Part shown: positions 30,432-41,205 of the stretch, piece by piece | How positions within the stretch are numbered: the stretch's first letter is position 1 | Layout of the letters: every line of letters begins with the position of its first letter | Assembly: GCF_027595985.1 (NCBI RefSeq) | Contig: NC_073305.1 | Span: forward strand, 82,144,474 to 82,208,473 | Length of the DNA stretch: 64,000 nt | Reading direction: 5' to 3' | From: Sorex araneus | Taxonomy: Eukaryota > Chordata > Mammalia > Eulipotyphla > Soricidae | Made by a program: the position numbers and the translations under genes | Notes under the pieces: generated by a model | What the model saw: only the letters and a program-made list of their open reading frames with translations | Told to the model about the DNA's origin: nothing | Databases searched by the model: none

Positions 30432-31190
30432 CTGTTTTAAGCTTTTCCACTCAAATTTTTGCACCCCTTTTCCTGATCAATGGCCCAGTTCCAGAGGGGA
30501 GTGACTATCAGTCAGTCACTACATGAACCTAGACAGCCTATCTGCTGTACAACAGGTGTCCGCAGTTAACTAAACATTGCTGAGAAGTCATATCTCGTGT
30601 TATCTTTAGATGAAAGGGTGGGGGGAGCAGTGGGCAGAAGGAAACCTTTAGACGTGATGGTATAATTTCTTATTTGAATTGTGGTGAAAGTAACACAAGT
30701 GCTCCTTATGTCCAGATGCGCCAAATTGGAAAAGGTCAGAAGGTTTCTTTCTTTTGTTTGCAAATTCTATCTCCACTGCTGCAGTAGGGTGAGAAGAGAA
30801 AAGCTTACTCAGAAATCTTTCCACAGCCACTGGATCAGCTTACCTGCTCCAGGGGGTCGCAGGGGCTGAATGAAGGGTCTCCAATGACTCCTTTAGCCTC
30901 TGGGAACCCTGAGGCCAGTTCAGTGACATAAGCCCAGAAAGAGTAACAACTCGACTGCTGAGGGTGCGGTATTCCACATTTCTCACAAAGCCTCATAAGG
31001 TCACCATTTCTGGTAAAATCATGAAGATTGATGCTCTTTATATCACTATGATTGACCTTCAGATCACTAGGTCATTGGTAGATGGTTTAAGCCGTCTCAG
31101 GGAGAGCAGGTTTAGGTGTGTTTGATGACTGTTAAGTGCAAGGTCCAGTTGACCCGTGCTCTCCGAAACTTCAGTTCCTCTAGTCAGAAA
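30011..31190. other. Unique stretch, about 1.2 kb
   Basis: Balanced composition, no SINE and no supported exon; only the simple repeat at 30326-30430 is recognised. The 111-codon plus frame at 29963-30298 starts inside the L1 tail and is not credible. Confidence 0.4.
30326..30430 (+). repeat. Compound (TG)n(GA)n microsatellite
   Basis: About 57 bp of TG, then about 45 bp of GA. Confidence 0.95.
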
Positions 31191-31194
31191 TGTC

Positions 31195-31420
31195 ACTCAA
31201 GTGGTAGAGCACTAGCCTAGTCAGCCTGAGCCCGAATTAAGGTCACAGTACAGGCTGGACACGCTCCTTCCCAACCCAGCACCACGACTCATGCCCTGGG
31301 GATCCTCTCCCCAGTACCTCTAGGCTTAAGAGCCAGGCCCCCACCGGGGCTCAGTGAACATCGCTGAGTGAACATCAGAATCACGAATCACTGAGGATAG
31401 CCACGATTAAAAAAAAAAAA
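31195..31420 (+). repeat. Old long tRNA-SINE-like element
   Basis: GTGGTAGAGCACTAGCC (head-like), CCAGCACCACGACTCATGCC and an A-run at 31409-31421. Confidence 0.4.
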
Positions 31421-31934
31421 ATTTAGTTCCTCATTTCAGCAATTTGCTCAATCTCTACTATTTGAAAGATCTTCAACTATTTACTGAAATGTTGCATAAA
31501 TTATCTCCTCGCCTTCTATAGCCAAAATACCACTTCCTTTGGTTTCCCCATTTCTGTCCCTTTTTCTTTAAATAACTCCTTTTTATATTGCCAGACTGGC
31601 TATGATGTTTAATTAACTTCTCGCACATCCCCCTTTTTCCCCAGTTCAGTGGATTTCATTTGTGCAAAACTATGCTGTGGACTATTTCCTTTTGGAAACA
31701 CGTCTGTAGTTCTTGCAAGTGTCAACAGTGGATTTATGATTTTCTGTTTAGAGGGTGTGGTCTAAAAGACTAGTTTCACCCAAGTAACAAACAGAGATTT
31801 ATTACAAAATTCAATCCTTGTGTTTTTATTAGCTAACAAGTCAAACTAAGAATGGACAGTATCAAATGAGAACAAAATATGAGGAAAAATAGATAGATCT
31901 ATATCTATCAATCAATCAACTGATTGATCAATCT
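31421..31934. other. AT-rich unique stretch
   Basis: It ends in ATCTATCAATCAATCAACTG, a small imperfect inverted repeat. No gene. Confidence 0.4.
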
Positions 31935-31935
31935 A

Positions 31936-32110
31936 AGGGCTGGAGCTACAGTAGGGCAGATATGGTACTTGCCTTACATGTGGCTAACCTGGGTTCCATC
32001 CTGGGCATCTCATATGGTCCCCCAAAACTGCCAGGAGTGATTCCTGAGTGCAGAGCAAGGAGTAACTTCTAAACATTGCTGGCTGTGGTAGCCCCATCAA
32101 AAAAAGTAAA
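31936..32110 (+). mobile_element. SINE type I
   Basis: GGGCTGGAGCTACAGTAGGG, CTCATATGGTCCCCCAAAAC and an A-rich tail. Confidence 0.85.
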
Positions 32111-32133
32111 AAAAATAAAGAAAAAGAAAAAAA

Positions 32134-32372
32134 TAGGAGCGATAGCACATCGATCAGGTAGGGTGTTTGCCTTGCATGTGGCCAACCCAGGTTCGATTCC
32201 TCCATCCCTCTCGGAGAGTCCAGCAAGTACAGAGAGTTTCTCGTCCACACAGCAGAGCCTGGCAAGCTACCTGTGACGTATATACTATGCCAAAAACAGT
32301 AACAACAAGTCTCACGATGGAGACGTTACTGGTGCCCACTTGAGCAAATTGATGAGCAATGGGATGACAGTG
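32134..32372 (+). mobile_element. SINE type II
   Basis: GGAGCGATAGCACATCGATC head, GCCAAAAACAGTAACAACAA, GTTACTGGTGCCCACTTGAG and terminal GATGACAGTGATAT. Confidence 0.9.
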
Positions 32373-32408
32373 ATATATATGTATATGATATATATGTATA
32401 CATATATA

Positions 32409-32592
32409 TTGACTGGGGAGATAGTACAGTGGATGGGGTGTTTGCCTTAGATGTGGCCAAGCTAGGTTTGACCCCTGGCACCCCATTTGGTCCCTGATGA
32501 CTAGCAGGAATGATCACTGAAACCAGAGCCGGGGCAGAAGTAATCCCTGAGCACCAGTGGACAAGGCTCAAAAATGAACAAACAAAAATATA
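32409..32592 (+). mobile_element. SINE type I
   Basis: GACTGGGGAGATAGTACAGT head, CACCCCATTTGGTCCCTGAT and a CAAACAAAAA tail. Confidence 0.8.
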
Positions 32593-32664
32593 TACATGTA
32601 ACAATAAAGATTGTTTTGCCCATAAGTGCTAATAAATAATACAAAGAATATGAAATTAAATTCA

Positions 32665-32985
32665 GGGGCATGGTGATGACTGAGTGGCTGAAAGTTCTAG
32701 CATGAAGCCATGAGCTGGCTCAGGAGTACTGCTCACACATGCCAAGAGCACTTCCTGAAGTCTCTGCTGTCTGGAACCCCCCACAACACAAGAATGTGTG
32801 ACAGCCAGAACACAGGTAGGAATGTGCCAGCGTCAAAACGGAAGTGTGTGTGTCCCCTAGCAAGCAACACAACTAGATGATGCAGAGCACTCCAGCCGGA
32901 AGTGAGACCCTTCCCGTGCATATGCTCCCCGAAACACCCCGTGGTGAGCATCACAAGTGTTTGTGACCCTCAGGTTATGGCAACC
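32665..32985 (+). repeat. Unassigned old SINE-like element
   Basis: A degenerate head (GATGACTGAGTGGCTGAAAG) is followed by ~250 bp sharing short phrases with 57312-57610 (GGAAGTGTG, AGCAAG, TGAGCATCAC). It may be an older SINE family. Confidence 0.3.
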
Positions 32986-34289
32986 GTAAAGGAAAGGGAA
33001 AGTAAATATTAAAATGATTGATACAGTGAAATATTGCAGTAAAATAATTAAATTCTACTAATTATCAATTACTTTACTTAACTGTATCTTGCCTCAACTG
33101 GATCAGAGAGAAAACCTTTACTTCATTAGGGATTAATTTACGGGTTAGCCTGGTCTGGGGGTCAGCTAGCTACTGTATTAGAATCACTGGAGATTTTTCT
33201 GATTTTCTTTTCATTTACTTAGCTTTGTCTTGCCCTATATGACTTTTAAAATTACTTAATTGTAAACAATGAACCCATATACAAAGTGCCCATTTTAGTA
33301 GTGACAAAAGATATCCAATGAAAATTGAGTCCCTTCCATTCACTTCCCCAACCACTCAATTCTCTTTCCCAGCTGCACCCATTACACAAATTTCTTGTGA
33401 TTTCCTTTGAGAAATATTATGTATGTTTCTAGTAGATATCTTGGTTAATTGTTTATATCCATTCTCAAGCTCCTTCTAGTATTTTCTTATTCTCTGTGTT
33501 GCAGAAGCTAGAAGCTAAAAATATCTTCCAGTTTCTATTATAACCAAATTTCCTGATGTGTCTTAGGTTCCTCTATTCAGACACACTCGTATGACTCGTA
33601 TGATTTTGAAAGTGAGCTAAGTGAGAAGAGAAGCATCTGTTTGCTGAAATAGGTCGTGGCAAATGCTTCTGAACAGTGTTGTGCTGAATTTCCAATTTAG
33701 CAGAGACAGCTTTCTCATTGTAGTAGATGTAAAGCGACTTCTGCAGACAATAGCGTTACCCAACACAGTCTAGATTCCATAGATATATACCTGATTATAT
33801 CAGCATTGTTAGCTTTCTGGCCTGCATTGTTTTCTTTGAGGGTTTTTTTTTTTTTGCAGGAGGAAGGGGAGGTGGGATGTAGGTAACATTAATTTGTCCT
33901 TTCTGCCTTGCCACAGGGAGCTTAGGTTTATTGGGTTACTCCCATCACAGTGCTCCCATCACTCTGTGTTTATTTGTAACCTCTTTCTTTGTACTCTGTT
34001 AACTTGTAAGTATTGCTTTTCTCTTCTCCTTAAGGCCTTTGCATAGTTAATTCAGAGAAATGTCCTTTTTTGTATAGACACAGGAAGATAGCTAATGTTA
34101 TGCTTTTGTACTTTGGGAGTTAATTGACTTCGAATGATATTCACTCCCAAGCTTCAGTTCTCTCAACTTAATCTTCAGTTGCCTTACTTCCTAGCACCCC
34201 AAAATCAAGGTCCCGATGAGGGATTGGATGGACCCAGGGCAAGCTGTGAGCTACCCTGGCATCGAAATGGGCCAGGCCAAAGTGTCATA
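32986..34289. other. Unique stretch, about 1.3 kb
   Basis: No SINE and no supported exon. AT-rich with a T-run at 33842-33855. Confidence 0.4.
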
Positions 34290-34543
34290 ATAGCACTGCT
34301 GTTGCACTGTTGTTCCATTCTTCATCAATTCGCTTGAGTGGGCACCAGTAAAGTCTTCATTGTGAGCCTTGTTGTTACTGTTTTTGGCATATTGAATACA
34401 CCCCGAGTAGCTTGACAGGCTCTGCCATGCAGGCAGGATACTCTCAGTAGCTTGCCAGGCTCTCCGAGAGGTACGGAGGAATCGAACCTGGGTCGGCCAT
34501 GTGCAAGGCAAATGCCCTACATGCTGTGCTATTGCTCCAGCCC
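34290..34543 (-). mobile_element. SINE type II
   Basis: Inverted order: TTCGCTTGAGTGGGCACCAG, GTTACTGTTTTTGGCATATT, two GTAGCTTG repeats, GGAATCGAACCTGGGTCGGC and GCTATTGCTCCAGCCC. Confidence 0.92.
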
Positions 34544-34554
34544 AACATCACAAG

Positions 34555-35050
34555 GTGTTTCCCAAAAACATAAACAAAAAGAGTGTTATACACTCTTGTG
34601 TTTATCTCAGCATTTTTCACAATAGCCGAGCTAAGGCCTGGAAACAATGCCTGTCCACAGATGTGTGTGGATAAAGAAGTTGGGATATTTTTATATAAGA
34701 AAATACTATTCAGGTATTAAAAATTGGTAGCATACTGCCATTGGCAACAATATGAATGAACTCAAAGGATGTTATGCAAAGTGAAATAAGTCAGATAGAA
34801 AAATACAAATACCAATTAATTCCACTTATCTGTAGCACATAAAAAATGAATGGACTTAATTGTTTAGATTATAAAACAATATTAGTGGTAACCAGAAGGG
34901 GAGAGGGAAAAGGGTGGGTAAATCGGGTGAAAGATGTCAAATGTATAGTGAAGAATAAAGTTAGACTTTTAGTAAACATATTGTAATATATAAAGATTCC
35001 AATTTATAATGATGCACAAAATAAATCTGTTTATTGTAAACCAATATTAT
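34555..35050 (+). mobile_element. Old L1 3' end (different subfamily)
   Basis: CATTTTTCACAATAGCCGAG, AACAATATGAATGAACTCAA, AAGTGAAATAAGTCAGATAG and GGTAACCAGAAGGGGAGAGG are ORF2 C-terminus and 3' UTR of an older mammalian L1. It is distinct from the shrew 3' UTR seen in the young copies. Confidence 0.8.
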
Positions 35051-35148
35051 TTCATTCAAAATTTTTAAAGAATGTTTAATAATTCCATGCAGTCTCAAAT
35101 TTATGGAGACATTAATTAGCCAATTCTGTAAAAGGAAAGAGGCTTGAA

Positions 35149-35506
35149 TTTTTTTTAAATTTTTTATTAGAGAATTACTGTGATATACAGTTACAAACTT
35201 ATGAACTTTTGTGTTTGCATTTCACTCATACAGTGATCATTTACCCATCCCTCCACCAGTACCCATTCACCTCCACCAATGATCCCAGTATCCCTCTCAC
35301 CACCCCACCCCATGCCCCACCACCCCACCCTGCCTCTGTGGCACGGTATTCCCGTTTGTTCTCTCTCCTTTTGGGTGTTGTAGTTTGCAATAGAGGTATT
35401 GGGTGGCCATCATGTTCGGTCTATAGTCCACTTTCAGCACGCATCTTCCAACCTGGATGGGTCCTCCCAATTTCCTCTACTTGGTGTTCCCTTCTCTATC
35501 TGAGCT
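35149..35506 (-). mobile_element. 5'-truncated L1 3' UTR, with TSD
   Basis: 358 bp of the shrew-type 3' UTR. TSD GAGGCTTGAA lies at 35139-35148 and 35507-35516. Confidence 0.88.
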
Positions 35507-35516
35507 GAGGCTTGAA

Positions 35517-36451
35517 AATTTGATGGCAATATTACGACAGCATCCAATTTGGGCAAGGGCAGTGTAATACATTGTTGTCAACTCACTGACTACTGACAAA
35601 TACATGATTTACCATCACTAAATAGGCATAAAATGAATGCATGAGAAATTATAACGCCAAACTTTAAATCAACTTAAGTTAATTCAGAAGAGTAGTCTTT
35701 AATAGAAAGTTCTGTTTTATTTGTTTATGCCAAAATTGCGATCTATAGTAGTGGTGTCCAGCTCTGATGATTAGTTCTGGCAAAGATTGATTTTAATACT
35801 CATACAACTGGAATTTAGTTAAAAATATGTGCTTTGTGTACTTTTAGTGTTCAGTGAGGCTTGGGAACCACCTAGTGAATATGTTACAGGTCCTGGCTAA
35901 ACTGGCATTAGAAAGATAAATATCTACAAAGAGTTACACAAGAGAATTTATTAACTTTGTTACCTGGCCTAGAGCTTTTTTTTGATATTGACTCATTCTT
36001 TCTTGCAGGGGCAAGGCCTTTTTGTAATTCTAAACATTTAAAGCTATTTATATTCTGAGGGTGAGTAATTAGTGTGAAGGGAAGGAATTTAAAACATTAT
36101 GAAATAGTGATCTACAAATAGGAATAAAAGATTAGAGGTTCAGAAATTGATCACGTGTATGCAGAATTAAGTATATTACAAAGCTACCATTTCAAAGTTG
36201 TAGAAGAAATATGGATTTCTTGTTCTCAAACTAGTTACTGAAGAAAAACCTCTTAAATTTCAGTCTAGTTTATCCATGCCAAATTCAGAAAAATGGAAAA
36301 CAAACTTGAATTTCAGTATACCCCCTTTCCCCAAATTAAATTACCTTAAATGTAAAGAAGAAAAAAATTACAGCATGATAAAAGTTTGTGAAAATTAGCA
36401 GTCTATACACTTATGACTCTATACTTTTGTGATTATGTATGTAGGAATAAA
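35517..36451. other. AT-rich unique stretch
   Basis: No gene or repeat recognised. Confidence 0.4.
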
Positions 36452-36627
36452 AATTTATTTTATTTTATTTTTAGTTTTGGGGCCATACCTGGTAGTACTC
36501 AGGGCTTGCTCCTGGCTCAGGAATCACTTCTGTGGGTTTGGATCACTTCTGGGGTCTCAGGAATTGAACTCGGATCAGCTATATGCAAGGTAAGCACCCT
36601 ACCCATTGCACTATTGTTTTGGCCCTG
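36452..36627 (-). mobile_element. SINE type I, internally rearranged
   Basis: (TTTTA)n tail and GGGGCCATACCTGGTAGTAC. Part of the body is duplicated (GGATCACTTCTG twice). Confidence 0.78.
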
Positions 36628-36811
36628 TATATAATTTTTTTGAATTAGGTAAAATTAAATATTGCTTTTTCTAACATAATTTTTGAGAAGAAAAGGACTT
36701 TCAACTGTAACATTAAACCTAAAAGTCACTACAGAAGAGATAGTTAAGTTAAACTTCATGCAACTTTAAGGCTTCTGGATGGCATCTCAAAAAACAAAGA
36801 AACAAACAAAA
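36628..36811. other. Unique spacer
   Basis: Nothing recognised. Confidence 0.35.
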
Positions 36812-36912
36812 AAAGGGTGATGTAACTCAGTGGTAGAATACTTCCCTTGCATGTGTGGAAATAAGTTTGATCTCTAACATGAAAAAAAAGATAAATAAAT
36901 AAATTAAGAATA
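36812..36912 (+). mobile_element. Short tRNA-head-only SINE (ID-like)
   Basis: GGGTGATGTAACTCAGTGGT (A box) and AAGTTTGATCTCTAACATG (B box region) lead directly to an A-rich tail, with no type I or II body. It resembles simple tRNA-derived SINEs. Confidence 0.55.
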
Positions 36913-37032
36913 AATAATTTTAAACAGTGAAAGATTGACATCAACTTGAAAAAATATGCTTGTAAAGCTTTAGAAAATATCTATCTCTCTAAATATCAGA
37001 CAGAGGAGCTGGAGAGACAAGGTGTTTTCCTT

Positions 37033-37193
37033 GGGGCTGGAGAGATAGTACAATGGGTAGGGCACCGCCTTTCACGCAGCTGATCCCAGTTTAATCTCCA
37101 GCACCCTATGTGGTCCTCTGAGCCTGCCAGGAGTGATCCCTCAGCATAGAGCTAGAAGTAATTCTGAGCACCACTAGGTATGGCTCCAAAATA

Positions 37194-37240
<47 letters not shown>

Positions 37241-37241
37241 A
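37033..37241 (+). mobile_element. SINE type I nested
   Basis: GGGGCTGGAGAGATAGTACA to GGCTCCAAAATATAAATAAA, with a long (AAAT)n tail at 37190-37241. Confidence 0.88.
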
Positions 37242-37257
37242 TATGCTTGCCTTGAAT

Positions 37258-37330
37258 CGATAAGCCAAAAACAGTAACAAGTCTCACAATGGTGCCCGCT
37301 CAAGTAAGTCAATGAACAACGGGACAACAG
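37258..37330 (+). mobile_element. 73-bp tail-only type II SINE with perfect TSD
   Basis: It contains only the 3' part (GCCAAAAACAGTAACAAGTC, GGTGCCCGCTCAAG, terminal GGGACAACAG) with no tRNA head and no poly(A). The perfect 14-bp TSD TGCTTGCCTTGAAT lies at 37244-37257 and 37331-37344. Confidence 0.92.
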
Positions 37331-37475
37331 TGCTTGCCTTGAATGTAGCTGACTGGGATTTAATCACGGCATCATGTATGGTCCATTGAGCACCACCAGG
37401 AGTGATCCCCAAACACAGTCAGAAGTTAGTCAGTCCCTTAACCCAGCAGGATGTGGCCTCCTCCATCAAAAAATA

Positions 37476-38127
37476 AACAAACAACAAAACATAACAGATG
37501 GAGGAAGAATCTAACATAGAAATGGTTTCATTGGTGATGGAAATGAGAAAATAGAGACTGGTGAGAACTCCAGTCATTTATCAAAAGTAAGTGGCATCTT
37601 AGCTCCTAAACTGCCGGGGTGCAGGGTGGAGTTAGCTGGTGGATGTAGGGAATATGTAGAATTCCCTAAGTTCAGGATCAACTAGCTGAAATCAAAACCT
37701 GACAGGTTTTGATTGTAGTAGAGGCAGAAGCTAGAGGCAGGTGGTAGATACTGGAGATGCTGCTAGAGTGAGAGGATAAGGATGGGGTTGGGCATGTCCA
37801 ACTTATCTCTTCCCTTTGTACTGGTTTCCAGTGCTGTTGTAATGAATTCCCTGGCTTAAAACTGTACAAATCTATAATTTTACCATTTGTTTGTTCAGAA
37901 GTCTGAATCAGGCCTCACTGGGAGAAGATGTCAGCAGGATCACATTTCTTTCTGGAGCTCTGGAAGAGAACTTGTTTTCCCCAGCCTCTACTAACTTCTG
38001 TGTCTCCTTACTTTACATTGCTTTACCATGTCTCCTTACTGCTTCAAAGTCAGCAATGTTGCTCATTTCTTCCCCAATGCAGCCTTTACTTCCCCAATAT
38101 CTGACTCCTTCTCCTACTTTTATTCTT
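37476..38127. other. Unique stretch
   Basis: No gene supported. Confidence 0.4.
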
Positions 38128-38520
38128 TTGTTTTTGGGAGCACTTCTGGCAGTGCTCAGGGAACAATTTCAGGTTATATGTTCAAAAGCCTGGCTAAGCC
38201 TGGCAAGTTACATTTGGCATACTCGATATGCCAAAAACAGTAACAACGATGGTCCTCATTTTTCTGACCCTGAAAGAGCCCCCAATACGCCATCGGGCTA
38301 CACTAGCATACGACAGGGACAAATGGAGACGTTACTGGTGCCTGCTCGAGTAAATCGATGAACAACGGGATGACAGTGATACAGAGATACAGTGATGTTC
38401 AGAAGCCATATCTGGCGGTGACCTGGCCATACTTGGCACCAGGATTTAAACCATTGTCAAGGCCGCAGCTGTACATAAGGCCAGTTCCTGACATTGGTAC
38501 TATTACTCCAGCACCTACCC
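38128..38520 (-). repeat. Old SINE type I hosting a type III SINE
   Basis: 38128-38170 (GGGAGCACTTCTGGCAGTGC) and 38395-38520 (GGATTTAAACCATTGTC, TACTCCAGCACC) look like parts of one decayed minus-strand SINE. Confidence 0.5.
38190..38394 (+). mobile_element. SINE type III
   Basis: No head. It starts in the type II body (GCCTGGCAAGTTACATTTGG), passes GCCAAAAACAGTAACAACGA and then TCTGACCCTGAAAGAGCCCC. It then carries the longer LINE-derived part (CGGGCTACACTAGC, GACAGGGACAAATGGAGACG), which reads RATLAYDRDKWRRYW. Tail GTGATACAGAGATACAGTGA. Confidence 0.85.
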
Positions 38521-38639
38521 CCACTTTTAATAACCCTTGTGGAGAGCTAGAGCAATAGAAAGACAACACATGCATTTACAAGGACAAATGTATCTGGAGA
38601 GAGAGGTGGGACTCTTGAAACCCAGCTTTTACCTGGCTG
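38521..38639. other. Unique spacer
   Basis: No feature seen. Confidence 0.3.
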
Positions 38640-38655
38640 CTCAGATGTAGATTTT

Positions 38656-38806
38656 ATTTTTCTTTTTGGGTCACACCCGGCGATGGCTCTGCATTCAGGA
38701 ATTACTCCTGGTGGTGCTCAGGGGACCATATGGGATGCTGGGATTCAAACCCAGATTGGCCATGTGTGAGGCAAATGCTCTACCTGCTGTGCTATCACTC
38801 TAACCC
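38656..38806 (-). mobile_element. SINE type I with internal deletion, with TSD
   Basis: GGGTCACACCCGGCGATGGC joins directly to CTCTGCATTCAGG, about 20 bp short of the usual body. TSD CTCAGATGTAGATTTT lies at 38640-38655 and 38807-38822. Confidence 0.92.
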
Positions 38807-39029
38807 CTCAGATGTAGATTTTTAAGTAGTTACAGCTGTTCCACGTTTCTCTCATACTATCAGCATTCCACCAGTTATCCCTTCTCACACCACAATTCAC
38901 AGGAAAATCGATGCCCTTCTAATATATTTAAAAGTATTCTGAATAGTGCCATGTCATGAATAAGGACACTTGGTTACTGCCAGATTGCAAAATAAGCACA
39001 AAATATGACAATAGTCCCAATAGGCTCTA

Positions 39030-39165
39030 CAATTATATGTCTCATTATATCTAGACATGTAGTACTACATCATCTAGGTTTGTGTAATTATAATGAATCT
39101 GTGATGTTCACACAATGACAAAATCACCTAATGCACTTCTCATTGCAAACACCTGTTATATCACT
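39030..39165. repeat. Tigger/MER2-like DNA transposon relic
   Basis: GTACTACATCATCTAGGTTT, GTGTAATTATAATGAATCTG and GATGTTCACACAATGACAAA, followed by ATCACCTAATGCACTTCTCA, match the inner part and one terminus of MER2-type Tigger elements as I recall them. Confidence 0.7.
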
Positions 39166-39704
39166 GTTCTGCCGGATTATTCTTACTATTTAAGATATTT
39201 CTCAGAAAAATTTGATATGCAAAAATTTAAAGTCATTACTCAGGGATTTAACAGGGATTGTCATAGCTAAGAAAGCAAAGGGACCACTTGGTCAGCATAT
39301 ATCCTAGGCAAACACATCTTGGCTAATCATCTCCAGGAAGAGTTTGCCATGAAGTGTGGTGAGTCACTCATTTATCAGACAGTGCTCATAAGAAGAATCT
39401 GAACTAATCCTTCATTTAGCAGACTGAAGACACAAAGAAATAATTGTGTAGTATCTTTGTACTGGTAAATTTAGTGCTTTATTATTGTGAACCTCCAACA
39501 GATTAATAGCTGCCAACTATGCAAAGGTAAATAAGACACAATCGAAGTCTTCACTGTCATTCACGCTCATAATGGGAAATAAAAGCTGTCTTCTATTAGC
39601 TATGCTACCAAAGAAAATATAACGAATGTCCAGGGAAAAGTTATACACATAGTACTTATGAGGAAGGAGGGCACCACGAAAGAGATGAGTCATGTTGGTG
39701 ATGG
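39166..39704. other. Unique stretch
   Basis: No gene or repeat recognised. Confidence 0.4.
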
Positions 39705-39717
39705 CATGTGAAAAGTA

Positions 39718-39961
39718 GCACTGCAGCACTGTTGTCCCGTTGTTCATCGATTTGCTCTAGCAGGTACCAGTAATGTCTCCATTGTGAGATTTGTTACTGT
39801 TTTTGACATATCGAATACGCCAGAGGTATCTTGCCAGGCTCTGCCGTGCGGGCAGGATACTCTCAGTAGCTTGCTGGGCTTTCCAAGAGGGACGGAGGAA
39901 TCGAACCCGGGTCGACTGTGTGCAAGGCAAACACCCTACCTGCTGTGCTATCGCTTCAGCC
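39718..39961 (-). mobile_element. SINE type II, with perfect TSD
   Basis: Inverted, full length (tail GCACTGCAGCACTGTTGTCC; head GTGCTATCGCTTCAGCC). TSD CATGTGAAAAGTA lies at 39705-39717 and 39962-39974. A full-length type II copy also lacks poly(A). Confidence 0.95.
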
Positions 39962-40014
39962 CATGTGAAAAGTAAGAGTGATAATTTATACTGTGTACTT
40001 GCAAAGTGTGACTT

Positions 40015-40130
40015 TGTCCTTTGTTCTATGAGGTTAGGAATTGCGTCTTCATCGCTTCTCTATACCCATCTGTACAGCTGTCTTGTACAGCACCTGGCAC
40101 AAGAGTAGGTCTTCAGGAATACTTGAGGAA
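40015..40130 (+). repeat. L2 3' end relic
   Basis: CTATGAGGTTAGGAATTGCG, ACAGCACCTGGCACAAGAGT and CAGGAATACTTGAGGAATGG follow the L2 3' consensus as I recall it. Confidence 0.7.
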
Positions 40131-40205
40131 TGGAAAGAAAATAGGATGAAGTACTCACTGTGTGCCAGGCCCTTTCCTAGTTGATCTGTATAACAAACTA
40201 CTGAA
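40131..40205 (-). repeat. MIR relic
   Basis: GTACTCACTGTGTGCCAGGC is the typical inverted MIR 3' region. Confidence 0.55.
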
Positions 40206-40227
40206 AGAAGATGATTATAAAGCTCTG

Positions 40228-40398
40228 TTTCCTGGTTCCAGAACCATAGTACAGCAGGACATGACTATGCACATGACTAACTCAGTTTCAATCCCCGGCA
40301 TTCCAATGATCTCCTGAGTCCCATCAGGAGTGATCCCTGAGCACAGAGTCAAAAGTAAGCAAACAGATGTGAACCAAAAATGCAATAAATAAATAAAG
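40228..40398 (+). mobile_element. SINE type I, diverged
   Basis: AACCATAGTACAGCAGGACA head, GGAGTGATCCCTGAGCACAG and an (AAAT)n tail. Confidence 0.7.
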
Positions 40399-40549
40399 AT
40401 ATGTCCTCTCACCTCTCCTTTATTTCTATTTTGTTTGGCTTACAAATTGCTTTTTTCAAATTGAGGTATCAATTTTCTCTTTAGAAAAAAAAAAGAAATC
40501 ATGTTTAAGGAGCAAAGTGACTTGAGGTATGTGGGACAATCAGCTATGG

Positions 40550-40722
40550 AGCTAGCTGAGTTCACACATGGGCTCTGCCACTTAGTTACATAATCCCTGG
40601 TGAGTTAATTATTGGTCTCAGTTTTCTGTTCTTTAAAACGGGAATGACAATATTATTACTCATAGCATTTTAATGAGTTTCAAATCAGATGAGTTCTAGG
40701 AAGTGTGCAGGTCAGTACCCGA
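40550..40722 (+). repeat. MIR relic
   Basis: GGGCTCTGCCACTTAGTTAC, CTCAGTTTTCTGTTCTTTAA, ACGGGAATGACAATATTATT and TCATAGCATTTTAATGAG. Confidence 0.85.
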
Positions 40723-40825
40723 ACTTAAAGTGGTGAGATTCTGTTATGTACTGTTGATGTTTTCAAATAATATCAAACAGAAAATATTTCATATTATTTT
40801 AAGAAGTACATAGAAACTATGTGGT

Positions 40826-41022
40826 GTTTTGGAGGTGTGAGTGAGGTTTGGGTCACATCCAGCTGTGCTCAGTGGCTATTCCTGACTCAGTGCTCAGTTC
40901 CCCTGGAGGTGCTCTACACACTACATACAGTGCCAGGGACAGAACAAATTGGCAGCAAGTTAGGCCAGTGGCAAGCTAAGCAGCAACAGAAGTACCACAT
41001 AGAGTTACTATTTCTCTAGTTC
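40826..41022 (-). mobile_element. SINE type I, diverged
   Basis: TTGGGTCACATCCAGCTGTG and ACAGTGCCAGGGACAGAACA. The head is decayed. Confidence 0.7.
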
Positions 41023-41034
41023 TTTGTGATACTT

Positions 41035-41205
41035 TTGCTGTTTGGGGGGCTACTCCCAGAGCTACTTGGGAGTTTCTCCCAGCTCTGTGTTCAGGGCTCA
41101 CTCTATGGCATTTCTAGGGAAACGATGTAGTGCTGAGAACTGAACTCAAAGCTCCTGCATACAAAGCATGTGTTTCAGCCCATTGAGCTCTTTCCGGGTC
41201 CCCAA
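41035..41205 (-). mobile_element. SINE type I, old
   Basis: GGGGGGCTACTCCCAGAGCT, TGTGTTCAGGGCTCACTC and GCATACAAAGCATGTG. Confidence 0.65.

Larger units (their letters stand above)
37007..37475 (+). mobile_element. Old SINE type I with two nested insertions
   Basis: Head scrap at 37007-37032 (GAGCTGGAGAGACAAGGTG), and body from 37331 (TGCTTGCCTTGAATGTAGC, ATGGTCCATTGAGCACC) to a CAAACAACAAAAC tail. Two younger SINEs sit between them. Confidence 0.7.

Noticed and set aside
33130..33200. Possible MER5-like fragment (TATTAGAATCACTGGAGATT)
   Set aside because: Too short and diverged to separate from chance.
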